From positions 1 to 64,000 of the forward strand of contig JAWXAT010000025.1 of NCBI GenBank assembly GCA_034439615.1: a stretch of 64,000 nt of DNA, given 5' to 3'. The translations under genes and the position numbers were made by a program. Shown here piece after piece: positions 9,175-20,364 of this stretch; position 1 is the stretch's first letter, and every line of letters starts with the position of its first letter. The stretch comes from Oligoflexia bacterium. GTDB lineage: Bacteria > Bdellovibrionota > Bdellovibrionia > JABDDW01. The notes under the pieces are model-generated. The model was not told the origin of the DNA. It did no database searches and was given only the letters and a program-made list of their open reading frames with translations.

Positions 9175-10845
9175 TTACTCACAACCTTGCGTTCCTAGAA
9201 AGTGATAATTCCCAATTTCATCGAGCCAGTACTCACCACGAAATGGCCAATACTCATAACCATTTTGAATATAAAAATCGCGATCCTTGTTATCATCTAC
9301 TTGGCTACTCACAAGACCTTTGCCTTGGATTTTCTTTTTTAATTGTTCTTTTTTGCCATTAATCATTTCGTATCGTGCAAAATTATATTGCTCAAAAAGA
9401 TCTGACAATTCCTGTCGCATAGAAACCATATGTGACCTTGCGATCTCGCCAGCTAGTTTCACACTTGTATTTATGCGACCTTTTAGAAGTTCGTTTGCAT
9501 AAATTCCAACAGCAGAACGTCTCCAGCTAACAGGCATCTTATTTGCGATGTCTTGTTCTGCTCTTATTTTTACAATGTAGGCATAGATATGTTTAAAATC
9601 ACCTTCGCGTACGATATCTCGTGAAACCAAGAATGGAACCTTCAATGCCTTACGAGCAGCAGGGTCACCTTTTAGTTGATCAAAATTCTTAATCACACGC
9701 TCTACTTCATTGAAATAACTTATTGGATCAGTATTTCCTTGCGTGAAATCTTCCAAGCCATTTTGTACAGGTTGGTAGATTTTTTCAAACAGGCCTAAGG
9801 TTTTTTCCATTTCATCATATCGACAGATATAGAGATAAACGATTCCACGTAACAAAATTGATTCAGGTAAATAGTAGTCTTCATAAAAAGGTGAGTGCAG
9901 TGAATGAAGATTACTTAATACTGATCTAAATTGTGCCGCACGCATATGTGCCCAACTAGATTCAAAAAGTGCATCATGCCACAAGACAGTGTCACGGGGA
10001 ATTTTTCGGTATATATCAATAGCTTGATCCCATTTATGAGATTGATAATAAATGCGCGCCATACCCATTAGCCCGGCAACACGATCAGTATCAGTGATGC
10101 CTTTGTCCGCGCGATTAGCTACTAAATTAGAAAACGATTTTAATGCACCATTTAAATCATTTTGCTTAACGTATGAAAGCCCTTCTAGATACTTTGCTTT
10201 TGGATAAAAAGCTGAGCTTGCAGGAACGCGCGAAAAATTATCCGCTGCTTTATCCCATTGATTTTTGCGTTGATAATATTCACCAAACCTAAAACGCAGC
10301 ATGTCTTGACTGGCAACTGGAAATTCATCGATATTTACTTTGCTAATTGCATAGTTCAATAATGTGTCATCGTTAAGTGCGTCAGCAGCAAGAGAAAGTT
10401 TTTGCAATGATTGTTTCATATAACGACTATCTGCATTTCGAATCACGTCAACAAATTGAAAAGCGGCAACCTGGTACATTCCCATTTCGTAGAGCATGAG
10501 ACCCAAAACATATTTGATGCGCATTCTTTGTGATACAAAACGAGGGTCACGAGTCATTTTAAAAAGGCGACTACTAGCAGTGGCATAATCTGGAGGATCA
10601 AGCTTTGTTAATGCCAAGGCATTTTTAAGTTCTTGCTCTGCTTGTGCTGATAGTGAGGGCGTTTCAGAAACCTGAGCTGATTTGGGCGCAACATTTGAAG
10701 GCCTAGGTTTATTTGTTTGGCGAACGCGATTATCTGGAATAAATTTTTTCTTTTTCTGAGCATACCCAACACCGCCAGAAGCCATGCAACAGATCAGAGT
10801 TAACAAAAACCATTTTTTCGTAAAAGTTTTTTTAAGGCGCTTCAT
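9175..10845 (-). CDS. gltC: Exported TPR protein, GltC-like
   Basis: This 556-residue protein has a basic N-terminus and a signal peptide (about 11-29, ending GVGYAQ). TPR-like helical repeats span about 75-330, and the helical C-terminal part is not recognised. In Myxococcus the periplasmic TPR protein GltC is encoded beside the outer-membrane beta-barrels GltA and GltB. Here it directly follows two beta-barrel genes, with a 4-bp overlap to the second, and precedes the GltD-like gene. This matches the expected order and supports a role joining outer-membrane and periplasmic parts of the motor. Confidence 0.68.
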   Translation of the reverse strand: MKRLKKTFTKKWFLLTLICCMASGGVGYAQKKKKFIPDNRVRQTNKPRPSNVAPKSAQVSETPSLSAQAEQELKNALALTKLDPPDYATASSRLFKMTRDPRFVSQRMRIKYVLGLMLYEMGMYQVAAFQFVDVIRNADSRYMKQSLQKLSLAADALNDDTLLNYAISKVNIDEFPVASQDMLRFRFGEYYQRKNQWDKAADNFSRVPASSAFYPKAKYLEGLSYVKQNDLNGALKSFSNLVANRADKGITDTDRVAGLMGMARIYYQSHKWDQAIDIYRKIPRDTVLWHDALFESSWAHMRAAQFRSVLSNLHSLHSPFYEDYYLPESILLRGIVYLYICRYDEMEKTLGLFEKIYQPVQNGLEDFTQGNTDPISYFNEVERVIKNFDQLKGDPAARKALKVPFLVSRDIVREGDFKHIYAYIVKIRAEQDIANKMPVSWRRSAVGIYANELLKGRINTSVKLAGEIARSHMVSMRQELSDLFEQYNFARYEMINGKKEQLKKKIQGKGLVSSQVDDNKDRDFYIQNGYEYWPFRGEYWLDEIGNYHFLGTQGCE

Positions 10846-11711
10846 CGATATTTCGCTCCTGGAAAGAAGAAACTCATGCCTATCGTTCCATGAAGGTTTG
10901 TGAATGTGCCACTTGGCCTACTTGTTACTGATGTATCTGATTTGTATGCAAACCAACTGATATCCCATCTAAAAGCAAGCCACTGAGTAATGGCAAAAAG
11001 CTGGCCAGCACCTAAATGCAACGTTGGAGGTTGTGTACCTTGATTTGTTCCAGTTACACCTCCACCTAATAAAAAGTAGAGATCAAAGGGAACAATCTTT
11101 GTATTTGTGAATCCAACTTTTCCGTATATAGGTGACCACTTGAAATCTAAACCATAATAAGAAGTAGGCGTTGCAAGAGCTGCCGTACCAACAAATCGTT
11201 CACTGTTAAGTTCGCTTGTAACTGTTTTTGAAGTAGTACTAAAACCAGTCGCAAGGGCTTCAACACCGTAATGCTCATTGAAGTGATAACCAAATCTTCC
11301 ACCGAAAACAATGTTGTTAAAAAAAGCATCGTTCATTACAAGACCAAAATTTGGAAAAAATTCAAAACGCTTTGTTTTTGGCAAAAACCTTTTATTAATA
11401 ACCGCAATATCACTAAACGGAGCCAATGTACCAAGCCCCGAAAGTTCAGCACGCTTGCGTGGTTGATTTGTCGCAGGTGTTACAGGTATTGGTGTTGCCG
11501 CAGGCATTGCATCTAGCTCTGATTTAATTTCTGATTCATCTGGAGGTGCTGGCTCAAGTGAATTAGGAGCAGGTGACCAAGAAGGATTTGGGTTTACTGG
11601 AACACTTGGATCAAAAGGAATTTCTTGCGCCCACGCACTCATACTGAGTGCGCTCACTAGCACGAGTGAAAAAATAAACTCTCTTGATAATACCTTTATC
11701 ACTTTAACCAT
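10842..11711 (-). CDS. Outer-membrane beta-barrel protein, GltA/GltB type
   Basis: This 289-residue protein has a signal peptide (ending MSAWAQ), a proline-rich linker (about 30-85) and an eight-stranded-type beta-barrel ending in FFFPGAKYR. It shares patterned segments with the barrel encoded just upstream. FGYHFNEHYG matches LNYHFSEMHG, and FKWSPIYGKVGF matches YEFTPYYGKISI. The pair therefore looks like ancient duplicates. Myxococcus GltA and GltB are a similar pair of outer-membrane barrels. I cannot say which of the two this is. The proline-rich linker could reach periplasmic partners. Confidence 0.7.
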   Translation of the reverse strand: MVKVIKVLSREFIFSLVLVSALSMSAWAQEIPFDPSVPVNPNPSWSPAPNSLEPAPPDESEIKSELDAMPAATPIPVTPATNQPRKRAELSGLGTLAPFSDIAVINKRFLPKTKRFEFFPNFGLVMNDAFFNNIVFGGRFGYHFNEHYGVEALATGFSTTSKTVTSELNSERFVGTAALATPTSYYGLDFKWSPIYGKVGFTNTKIVPFDLYFLLGGGVTGTNQGTQPPTLHLGAGQLFAITQWLAFRWDISWFAYKSDTSVTSRPSGTFTNLHGTIGMSFFFPGAKYR

Positions 11712-11748
11712 CCTTGGCTAAAAATGCTCTGTACTTATGCGCACATAC

Positions 11749-12453
11749 TTAAAGAGACGGTAAAAAGTAAACCGCTCCAACTGTTAATAGAACGTTCACA
11801 AAATTTGTTTTTTGCACTGTTCGTAATACTACGTCTTCTTGTTGATAAAACAATGTTCTTATATCTGCTTTAATACCAAAATTACGCGTGAAGAAAAATC
11901 TTTGGCTTAATCCCAACGAGAAACTTACACTGCTATCAGATTGTACATTTGAAGCAACTCCCATGAGCCCCACTCCTGCAAGACCAGCGATGGTGAGATT
12001 CATGACTCGTTGTTTTGTAATGCTGATTTTTCCGTAATAGGGAGTAAATTCATATTCCAAAAGACCCAAGAATTTTGGCGCTGGCGCACGCTCAAATGGA
12101 ATTTCGTTGCCCGCAGAAACGGTAGATTGTAATTGGCCAACATAATTTGTGCGTCCAGAAATAAAGTATGCGCCTAAAAGACCGATGCCATGCATTTCGC
12201 TAAAATGATAATTTAATGTCACACCAAGCGGATAACTGTTAAACCAAGGGTCATTGAGTGTCGCTCCACTAAAACCACCTAATTCAAAACGAGATTTCAT
12301 GGGCGATAGACGCTTTTTCACAGCCTCTGGTTGGTCAAAGATTGGCGTAACACTCTCACGCGCCAACTCTTCTTCTGGAAATTCGATGACCTCAGACCTT
12401 GCAACAATAGAGATGATATTCATAGCGAAAACAACAGCAAGGATCAGCTTCAT
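11749..12453 (-). CDS. Outer-membrane beta-barrel protein, GltA/GltB type
   Basis: This 234-residue exported protein has a signal peptide of about 20 residues, a short acidic linker and a beta-barrel of alternating hydrophobic strands ending VYFLPSL. It is paralogous to the next barrel in the operon, as shown by the shared YHF-E-HG and F-P-YGK patterns. It overlaps kdsC by 4 bp and lies 37 bp before the second barrel. A pair of barrels directly before GltC/D/E/G-like genes indicates the outer-membrane end of the gliding machine. Without that context it would only be called an outer-membrane beta-barrel protein. Confidence 0.7.
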   Translation of the reverse strand: MKLILAVVFAMNIISIVARSEVIEFPEEELARESVTPIFDQPEAVKKRLSPMKSRFELGGFSGATLNDPWFNSYPLGVTLNYHFSEMHGIGLLGAYFISGRTNYVGQLQSTVSAGNEIPFERAPAPKFLGLLEYEFTPYYGKISITKQRVMNLTIAGLAGVGLMGVASNVQSDSSVSFSLGLSQRFFFTRNFGIKADIRTLFYQQEDVVLRTVQKTNFVNVLLTVGAVYFLPSL

Positions 12454-12995
12454 TTGCGGCTCCTTGTTTTAGCTGTTGTTTTTTTAATAGGTGTGACTTT
12501 TGAAAGTGCACCGAAATCTAAAATAAGATCTACAATTTCTCTTACAGCGCCGTAGCCACCTTCAATTTTAGTCACATAGTGAGCTGCTTTTTTTACTTTT
12601 GCCACGGCATTAGGAACCGTTGCCGCAAAGCCAACTTGTTCAAGTATTGGTATGTCAAAAATTTCATCGCCGATATAAGCAATCTCTTCTTTTTTAAATC
12701 CAGTATTTTGAAGTATCTCTTTGAAAGGGCCAGTTTTATCTGCGAACTCTAAATAAAAATGTTTAATATTGAGAAAGCTCATCCGCTGGATGACGTCATC
12801 AGATTTACCACCAGAAATAACGCCCACTTCGTAGCCCGCATCCATGAGTAGTTTCATTCCCACGCCGTCCTTGACATGAAAAAATCGGCGCCATTTACCA
12901 TCATCACTTATCCATAAACGCCCATCGGTGAGAACACCATCTACATCACAAATGAGCATCCGGACTTTTTTAAGTCTCTGTTGAAGGTGGCGCAT
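12450..12995 (-). CDS. kdsC: 3-deoxy-D-manno-octulosonate 8-phosphate phosphatase
   Basis: This 181-residue HAD-family enzyme of KdsC length removes phosphate from Kdo-8-phosphate to give Kdo. HAD motif I is CDVDGVLTDG, with nucleophile D17 and acid/base D19. Motif II is ISGG, followed by a Lys and then the motif III region GDEIFDIPIL. There is no cap domain, as in tetrameric KdsC. The C-terminal tail is rich in Lys/Arg. The gene overlaps the downstream barrel gene by 4 bp, tying Kdo synthesis to the gliding genes. kdsB and kdsD lie upstream in the same block; kdsA is not in the window. Confidence 0.92.
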   Translation of the reverse strand: MRHLQQRLKKVRMLICDVDGVLTDGRLWISDDGKWRRFFHVKDGVGMKLLMDAGYEVGVISGGKSDDVIQRMSFLNIKHFYLEFADKTGPFKEILQNTGFKKEEIAYIGDEIFDIPILEQVGFAATVPNAVAKVKKAAHYVTKIEGGYGAVREIVDLILDFGALSKVTPIKKTTAKTRSRK

Positions 12996-13077
12996 ACAAA
13001 TAATATTGTGTCAAAGATAGACGATAAATACTAGTAATCCCACAAACTTCTCGCGAGTTCTCGACAGACGTCGAGGT
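12996..13077 (-). other. 82-bp gap with a stem-loop
   Basis: This gap separates the GT-C/TPR gene from kdsC. At 13060-13075 the bases form CTCGAC-loop-GTCGAG, a 6-bp stem with a 4-base loop directly after the upstream stop codon. The palindrome CTCGCGAG follows at about 13050-13057. No U-run follows the stem, so it is not a standard intrinsic terminator. It may partly separate the Kdo genes from the gliding genes or act in RNA processing; this is unresolved. I see no convincing promoter. Confidence 0.45.
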
Positions 13078-14739
13078 CTAGTTACGAGGTTGAGATTCGA
13101 TCAATAACCCCTCAGTTTGCCAAAGTAGCTTGAGTTTACTTTTATCAATAATGACATGTTTTTTAATATCAGAATGCAATCTTGTGAGAAGCTCATAAGC
13201 CGTAAATGTGTCACCTAGCTTAAGATACAGGAGCGCTAAATTGTGCCGAAAAATAAATGTATGTTCTAAATTACTAGAAAGCCTCAATCCCTCATAAAGA
13301 TACTTAATACCTAGTTTTGGATTATAATAACCGCCCGATTGAGTAACTGAATGCACATTTGCTAAAATGCCAAAGGTGTTTTGAACGACTATAGGTGAGT
13401 CGTTTAAGGTCATCGCGATTTTTAAATGCTCAACTGCTTCGTCAAATCTCAATTCATCTATATATGCATTTGCCAAATTATTTCGCGCTTGACGACTTAA
13501 AGGATAAACCTCGACTACACGTTCCCATAACGTCATATCTGATTTCCATATGCGACTATAAGAATAACTAAAAAATGGAAGGCTCAATAAAAAAACAATC
13601 CCCACACAACGTGCAGTCGCTAGGCCATATTTCCATCGAGGAGCTATGTCTCTGATGAGCATTAAGAATAAAACAGTAAAGCCCACAATGGGAATATAAA
13701 GATACCTATCGTTGATGTAATTTGAGCGAGGTAATAATTGTAAGACAGGTAGTAAAAAACAACTTACAAAGCCTATAAAAATTAAATAAGTTTTATCTCG
13801 AGTTTTACGCCATACATAATACACACAACCCAAAAGCAAAATAACTAGAAGTACCGTAAAAACAGAGAGAAAATTAAATGTGTATGGCGGATAAATAATG
13901 GAATACCCAATCGGGTAAAGTAGTGCCTTCACATACAGGCCAATGAGATTTAAAACCACCACAGGCAAATGTAAGAGGCGTTCACCATCAAATAGTTTTG
14001 ATAAAGTTATTTGATCAAATGCACGAATACGAACGATAAAAAACAAGACGGAAATTATTATGAACCCGCTGTACTTTTTTATAAGTTCATTGATCGTAGT
14101 TTTTTGCGTCAAGCATTCAATAAGCATGAAATAAAAAGGCAGTAAAATTCCAACAGATTTGCATAACAATGAAACCAAATAAAATAACCCCGAGAGGATT
14201 AAATTTTTATTTTTTACCTCAAAGTTAAGTAAATATTTTGCATGAAAAACAAGGGCTAACCAAATAAACACTCCAGCCAAAAGTGAGTTCCTATTGCTTG
14301 CCCACATCAACACTTCTGTTTGCACAGGGTGAACTGCAAATACAAAACAAATAATATAGCGCCAGCTTCGAAGCAAAGAAAGTTGCTTTAAAAAATAAAA
14401 CACCAAGTAGATGTTCAATAGATGTAAAATAAAATTAATAGAGTGAGTGGCAACTGGGTTTATACCAAAAAACTTCACATCAAACCAAAGAGACATTAAT
14501 GTTAAGGGTAGATAGTCTCTGTAATAATTCTGGGTGAAAACTGTTGTCAGCATCTCATAGAAAGAAAACTTTAAAATTTCATTATTCGTAATAAGTTCAA
14601 GATCATCATAGTTAAACCAACCAACATTAAAAACTTGGATATATGTAATGGTGGTAACTAAAAATAGCACATAAAGAAACACACCATCTTGATACTGTCT
14701 CAAGAATTCAAACCAAGACCTTCTTTGGTTTGGCCCCAT
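13078..14739 (-). CDS. GT-C-like multispanning membrane protein with C-terminal TPRs
   Basis: This is a membrane protein of about 553 residues with around 10-12 TM helices and a C-terminal TPR part. An acidic YDDLELI motif in the first periplasmic loop, followed by the N-YYRDYLPLT pattern, resembles GT-C glycosyltransferases of the PMT/TMTC type, which use polyprenyl-linked sugars. An in-frame ATG lies upstream at 14826, but that start would run 80 bp into kdsD. The ATG at 14739 sits just after the kdsD stop and is preferred. It lies between kdsD and kdsC, so it may glycosylate an envelope component. The substrate is unknown. Confidence 0.65.
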   Translation of the reverse strand: MGPNQRRSWFEFLRQYQDGVFLYVLFLVTTITYIQVFNVGWFNYDDLELITNNEILKFSFYEMLTTVFTQNYYRDYLPLTLMSLWFDVKFFGINPVATHSINFILHLLNIYLVFYFLKQLSLLRSWRYIICFVFAVHPVQTEVLMWASNRNSLLAGVFIWLALVFHAKYLLNFEVKNKNLILSGLFYLVSLLCKSVGILLPFYFMLIECLTQKTTINELIKKYSGFIIISVLFFIVRIRAFDQITLSKLFDGERLLHLPVVVLNLIGLYVKALLYPIGYSIIYPPYTFNFLSVFTVLLVILLLGCVYYVWRKTRDKTYLIFIGFVSCFLLPVLQLLPRSNYINDRYLYIPIVGFTVLFLMLIRDIAPRWKYGLATARCVGIVFLLSLPFFSYSYSRIWKSDMTLWERVVEVYPLSRQARNNLANAYIDELRFDEAVEHLKIAMTLNDSPIVVQNTFGILANVHSVTQSGGYYNPKLGIKYLYEGLRLSSNLEHTFIFRHNLALLYLKLGDTFTAYELLTRLHSDIKKHVIIDKSKLKLLWQTEGLLIESQPRN

Positions 14740-14746
14740 ATTGTAT

Positions 14747-15724
14747 TTAACGAACCCGAGCTTTGAGAATATCTTGAAGATGCAGAAGCCCAACGGGCTT
14801 ATTGCCTTGATTTTTTGATTTATCAATTACAAATAACGTTTGAATTGCAAATTGTTCCATTAAAAATAAAGCGCGCTCTGCCATTTCGTTAGCATCAACA
14901 ATTTTAGGATTTTTACCCATGATATCTTGAGCCATCTCATTTAGCGGATTAATACTTTTATCAAGACGGCGGCGTAAATCTCCGTCAGTGATTGTACCAA
15001 TCAAAGCTCCGTCACTATCAACAACGCCGCAAACTCCGCGCACTTCTTTTGCTGTCATTTTTGAAATTACTTCTTTCATTTTAGTATCAGGAGTCACCAC
15101 AGAAACAGCTTCTCCAGAGTGCATCAAATCACTCACACGGGTGAGTAACCTTCGCCCTAAACTTCCCCCCGGGTGAAACTGTGCAAAGTCTTCTTTTTTA
15201 AATCCACGTTTAGTCAAAACAGCAACCGCAAGGGCATCACCCATAGCAAGGGTTGCCGTTGTGCTGGCCGTGGGAGCTAAACCCAAGGGGCATGCTTCTT
15301 CTTTAACCGATACATCAAGAGAAATATCACTAGCTAAAGCGAGTGTAGATTTTTTGTTTCCCGTTAACGAAATGAGACGCAAACCCTTACGCTTTGCAAA
15401 TTCAATGAGGTCATGCATTTCATCTGTTTCACCACCATATGATAATGCCAACACAACATCATTTTGAGATACGACTCCAAGATCTCCATGAGAAGTTTCA
15501 GCAGGATGAACAAATATGGCGGGTGTACCGGTTGATGATAAAGTCGATGCGATCTTACGTGCGATTTGCCCTGATTTACCCATCCCAGTGACGACGACTT
15601 TCCCGTTGCAATCTATGAGCATGCCAACAGCTTCATCGAATTTATTATCTAATTTATTTTTGAGATCTAAGATGGCTTGAGCTTCAATATCAAATACGCG
15701 CTTAGCTTCACCAATCAACGACAT
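14747..15724 (-). CDS. kdsD: Arabinose-5-phosphate isomerase
   Basis: This 325-residue protein is an N-terminal SIS sugar-isomerase domain (VVTGMGKSGQIARKI, PAETSHGDLG, SYGGETDE) followed by two CBS domains from about residue 205. This is the KdsD/KpsF/GutQ layout. It converts ribulose-5-phosphate to arabinose-5-phosphate, the precursor of Kdo. It starts 1 bp after pyrG. Neighbouring kdsB and kdsC support KdsD rather than GutQ. The CBS pair suggests nucleotide or ligand control. Confidence 0.92.
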   Translation of the reverse strand: MSLIGEAKRVFDIEAQAILDLKNKLDNKFDEAVGMLIDCNGKVVVTGMGKSGQIARKIASTLSSTGTPAIFVHPAETSHGDLGVVSQNDVVLALSYGGETDEMHDLIEFAKRKGLRLISLTGNKKSTLALASDISLDVSVKEEACPLGLAPTASTTATLAMGDALAVAVLTKRGFKKEDFAQFHPGGSLGRRLLTRVSDLMHSGEAVSVVTPDTKMKEVISKMTAKEVRGVCGVVDSDGALIGTITDGDLRRRLDKSINPLNEMAQDIMGKNPKIVDANEMAERALFLMEQFAIQTLFVIDKSKNQGNKPVGLLHLQDILKARVR

Positions 15725-15725
15725 T

Positions 15726-18264
<2,539 letters not shown>

Positions 18265-18268
<4 letters not shown>

Positions 18269-18852
18269 TCTTTGATCCAGTTCTTAAAAATAAAGTCTTC
18301 GAGTTCACGAACACCATCATTTTTTAAAGCAGAAACGGGGTAAAAAAAGCTTTTGTCTTGTTTTGAGGTATTGATCCATTGTTGATAGAGTTTTTTTGAT
18401 TCGCCATGACCCAATTTATCTAACTTAGTAAGTACAGTGAGCATATGAAGATTACGTTTATTTGCTAACTCAAAAACTTTCGATTCGTCTTCTTGCCAAT
18501 CACGGCGCATATCGCAAATAAGTAGCAACCCTATGAGGTTTGTCCGGACATCAAAAAAATCTTGGATCATCTTCGCCCACATCTTACGTTCGGTCAGATC
18601 TCGGGCGGCGTACCCATACCCCGGTAAATCCACCAATCGGTAGCGTTCTCCCACATCAAAAAAATTAATGAGCCTTGTTTTTCCAGGAGTCTTACTGATT
18701 TTAGCTACCTTATGACCACCGCACATTGCATTGAGGAGACTACTTTTGCCCGCATTGGAACGTCCGACCAAAGCGATCTCTGGACGGTCTCCGACCGGAT
18801 AATCCTCCGGCAAAACTGCACTTTTTAAATACTGAGCTAATGGCATAACCAC
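18265..18852 (-). CDS. engB: Ribosome biogenesis GTP-binding protein EngB/YsxC
   Basis: This 195-residue GTPase needed for large ribosomal subunit assembly has G1 at GRSNAGKSSLL, G3 as DLPGYG, G4 as TKLDK and a G5-like PVSAL. Its length is normal for the family. It is the first gene of the long minus-strand block and is divergent from the FHA-sigma54 activator gene. The promoter of the block should lie within 18853-19005, but I could not single one out. Confidence 0.93.
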
Positions 18853-19005
18853 TGAACATTACTACGAGAAATATTTTGTTACAACCGCAAGAAGCCTTGC
18901 CCGGGTAACTAGTTTTAAATGGATTTAAAGCCATCTCAAGCAGGCATGGTTCCTGTAATAGGCAAATGAACAATCAATTTCTAGCTGTATGGAGACAAGA
19001 CCACT
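18853..19005. promoter_or_regulatory. Divergent intergenic region between engB and the FHA-sigma54 activator
   Basis: This 153-bp non-coding gap must hold the leftward promoter for the engB-kds-glt block and the rightward promoter for the activator gene. The activator has a GGAGAC ribosome-binding site about 10 bases before its ATG. I see no clear -24/-12 (sigma54) element and no strong -35/-10 pair. Confidence 0.4.
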
Positions 19006-20364
19006 ATGGAACACCAAACTATCAATATTTCTGATTTATTTCCCCAAACCTCAACTCAAGCGTATCTGACACCCACTCCCCAAGGGGCCCCTATATTAAT
19101 TGATGGAATTATCGTTATTGGCCGCGATTCTGAAGTGGATTATCAAATCAATGACCCACACATTAGCTCAAAGCACTGCCAAATTGAAAAACGCCCTTAC
19201 GGCTTTTATATCCGAGACCTTAAAAGTCGAAATGGGGTACATGTGAACGGAATCCGTATCATCGAAGGCCAACTACTTGATGGCGCGCGTATTACCCTAG
19301 GGGCTAGTGAATTTATATTTCAAACCAAAAAACCTGTATCAAACAATTCTCCCTTTCATTCAAAAAACTCCGAGTGGTCAGCTAAGTTACAGTCACTCCA
19401 ACAAATCTCAAAAACCGGACTCCCCGTTTTTCTTCAAGGCGAAAGCGGTACAGGCAAAGAAGTATTAGCCAATCTGATTCATAATTATAGCGAGCGAAAA
19501 GATGAACCCTTCATTAGTGTAAACTGCAGTGCCCTCACAGAAAGTCTCGTTGAAAGCGAACTTTTTGGGCATGTTAAAGGAAGTTTCACCGGCGCTACAG
19601 GTGATCGTAAGGGGGCCTTTGAGGCCGCACGGGGCGGAACCTTGTTCTTAGATGAAATCGGTGATCTTCCACTTTCTTTACAGCCAAAACTTTTAAGAGC
19701 ATTAGAGAATAGTGAAGTTAAACCTGTGGGCAGTGATCGCGTGCTTAAAACTGATGTGCGGATCATCACGGCAACTCATAAAAACCTAGAACAAATGGTT
19801 TCTGAAAATCTTTTTCGTGCAGATTTATATTTTAGAATTCATGTCATCAGACTCAGTATTCCCGCATTAAAAGATCGCATGGAAGATTTCGAAGATTTAC
19901 TTTACTCTTTTTGCAAAGAGCGTCGAGTACGTTTTTCAGTTAACGCTATTGAAAAATTAAAAAAACATTCTTGGCCCGGAAATATTCGAGAACTTAAAAA
20001 TTCAGTTAATCGAGCTCAAGCATTGTACCCACAAAGTTTTGTAGAAGAAGAACATATACGCAACCTTGTAGATGTTCCGATTACCTCAATTGAACCTAAA
20101 AAATTATTTAAAGGAGTTTCACAAAAAGCTTCGGGGATGCCGATGCTAAAAGAAATTGAATGTGAAGTGATCAAAGCAAGACTCATTGCTAATCACGGAA
20201 ATCAAAGAAAGACCGCTCAAGAATTAGGACTCCCCAAGAGCACTCTCCATGATCGTATCAGGCATTATGAGATTGATGTGAGGTCACTTTTGAATATTGA
20301 GGCTTTTAAAAAAGATACGCCGAACACGGCCTTTATTCAAGATTCGATTAAGCCCAGCACGTAA
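19006..20364 (+). CDS. FHA domain sigma54-dependent transcription activator
   Basis: This 452-residue protein has an N-terminal FHA domain (about 30-107, VIGRDSE, ISSKHC, SRNGVHVNG) in place of a response-regulator receiver. The AAA+ domain has Walker A GESGTGKE (145-152), the sigma54-contacting loop GSFTGA (192-197) and Walker B LFLDEIGD. The C-terminal Fis-type helix-turn-helix lies at about 400-430. It would activate sigma54 promoters in response to a phosphothreonine signal, as in myxobacterial FHA activators. The 3' end overlaps the convergent FliL-like gene by 81 bp. Targets are unknown; the divergent Kdo-gliding block is a possibility. Confidence 0.88.
   Translation: MEHQTINISDLFPQTSTQAYLTPTPQGAPILIDGIIVIGRDSEVDYQINDPHISSKHCQIEKRPYGFYIRDLKSRNGVHVNGIRIIEGQLLDGARITLGASEFIFQTKKPVSNNSPFHSKNSEWSAKLQSLQQISKTGLPVFLQGESGTGKEVLANLIHNYSERKDEPFISVNCSALTESLVESELFGHVKGSFTGATGDRKGAFEAARGGTLFLDEIGDLPLSLQPKLLRALENSEVKPVGSDRVLKTDVRIITATHKNLEQMVSENLFRADLYFRIHVIRLSIPALKDRMEDFEDLLYSFCKERRVRFSVNAIEKLKKHSWPGNIRELKNSVNRAQALYPQSFVEEEHIRNLVDVPITSIEPKKLFKGVSQKASGMPMLKEIECEVIKARLIANHGNQRKTAQELGLPKSTLHDRIRHYEIDVRSLLNIEAFKKDTPNTAFIQDSIKPST

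Noticed and set aside
18853-19005. Sigma54 promoter for the Kdo-gliding block
   Set aside because: No TGGCAC-N5-TTGC-type element was found, despite the divergent sigma54 activator.
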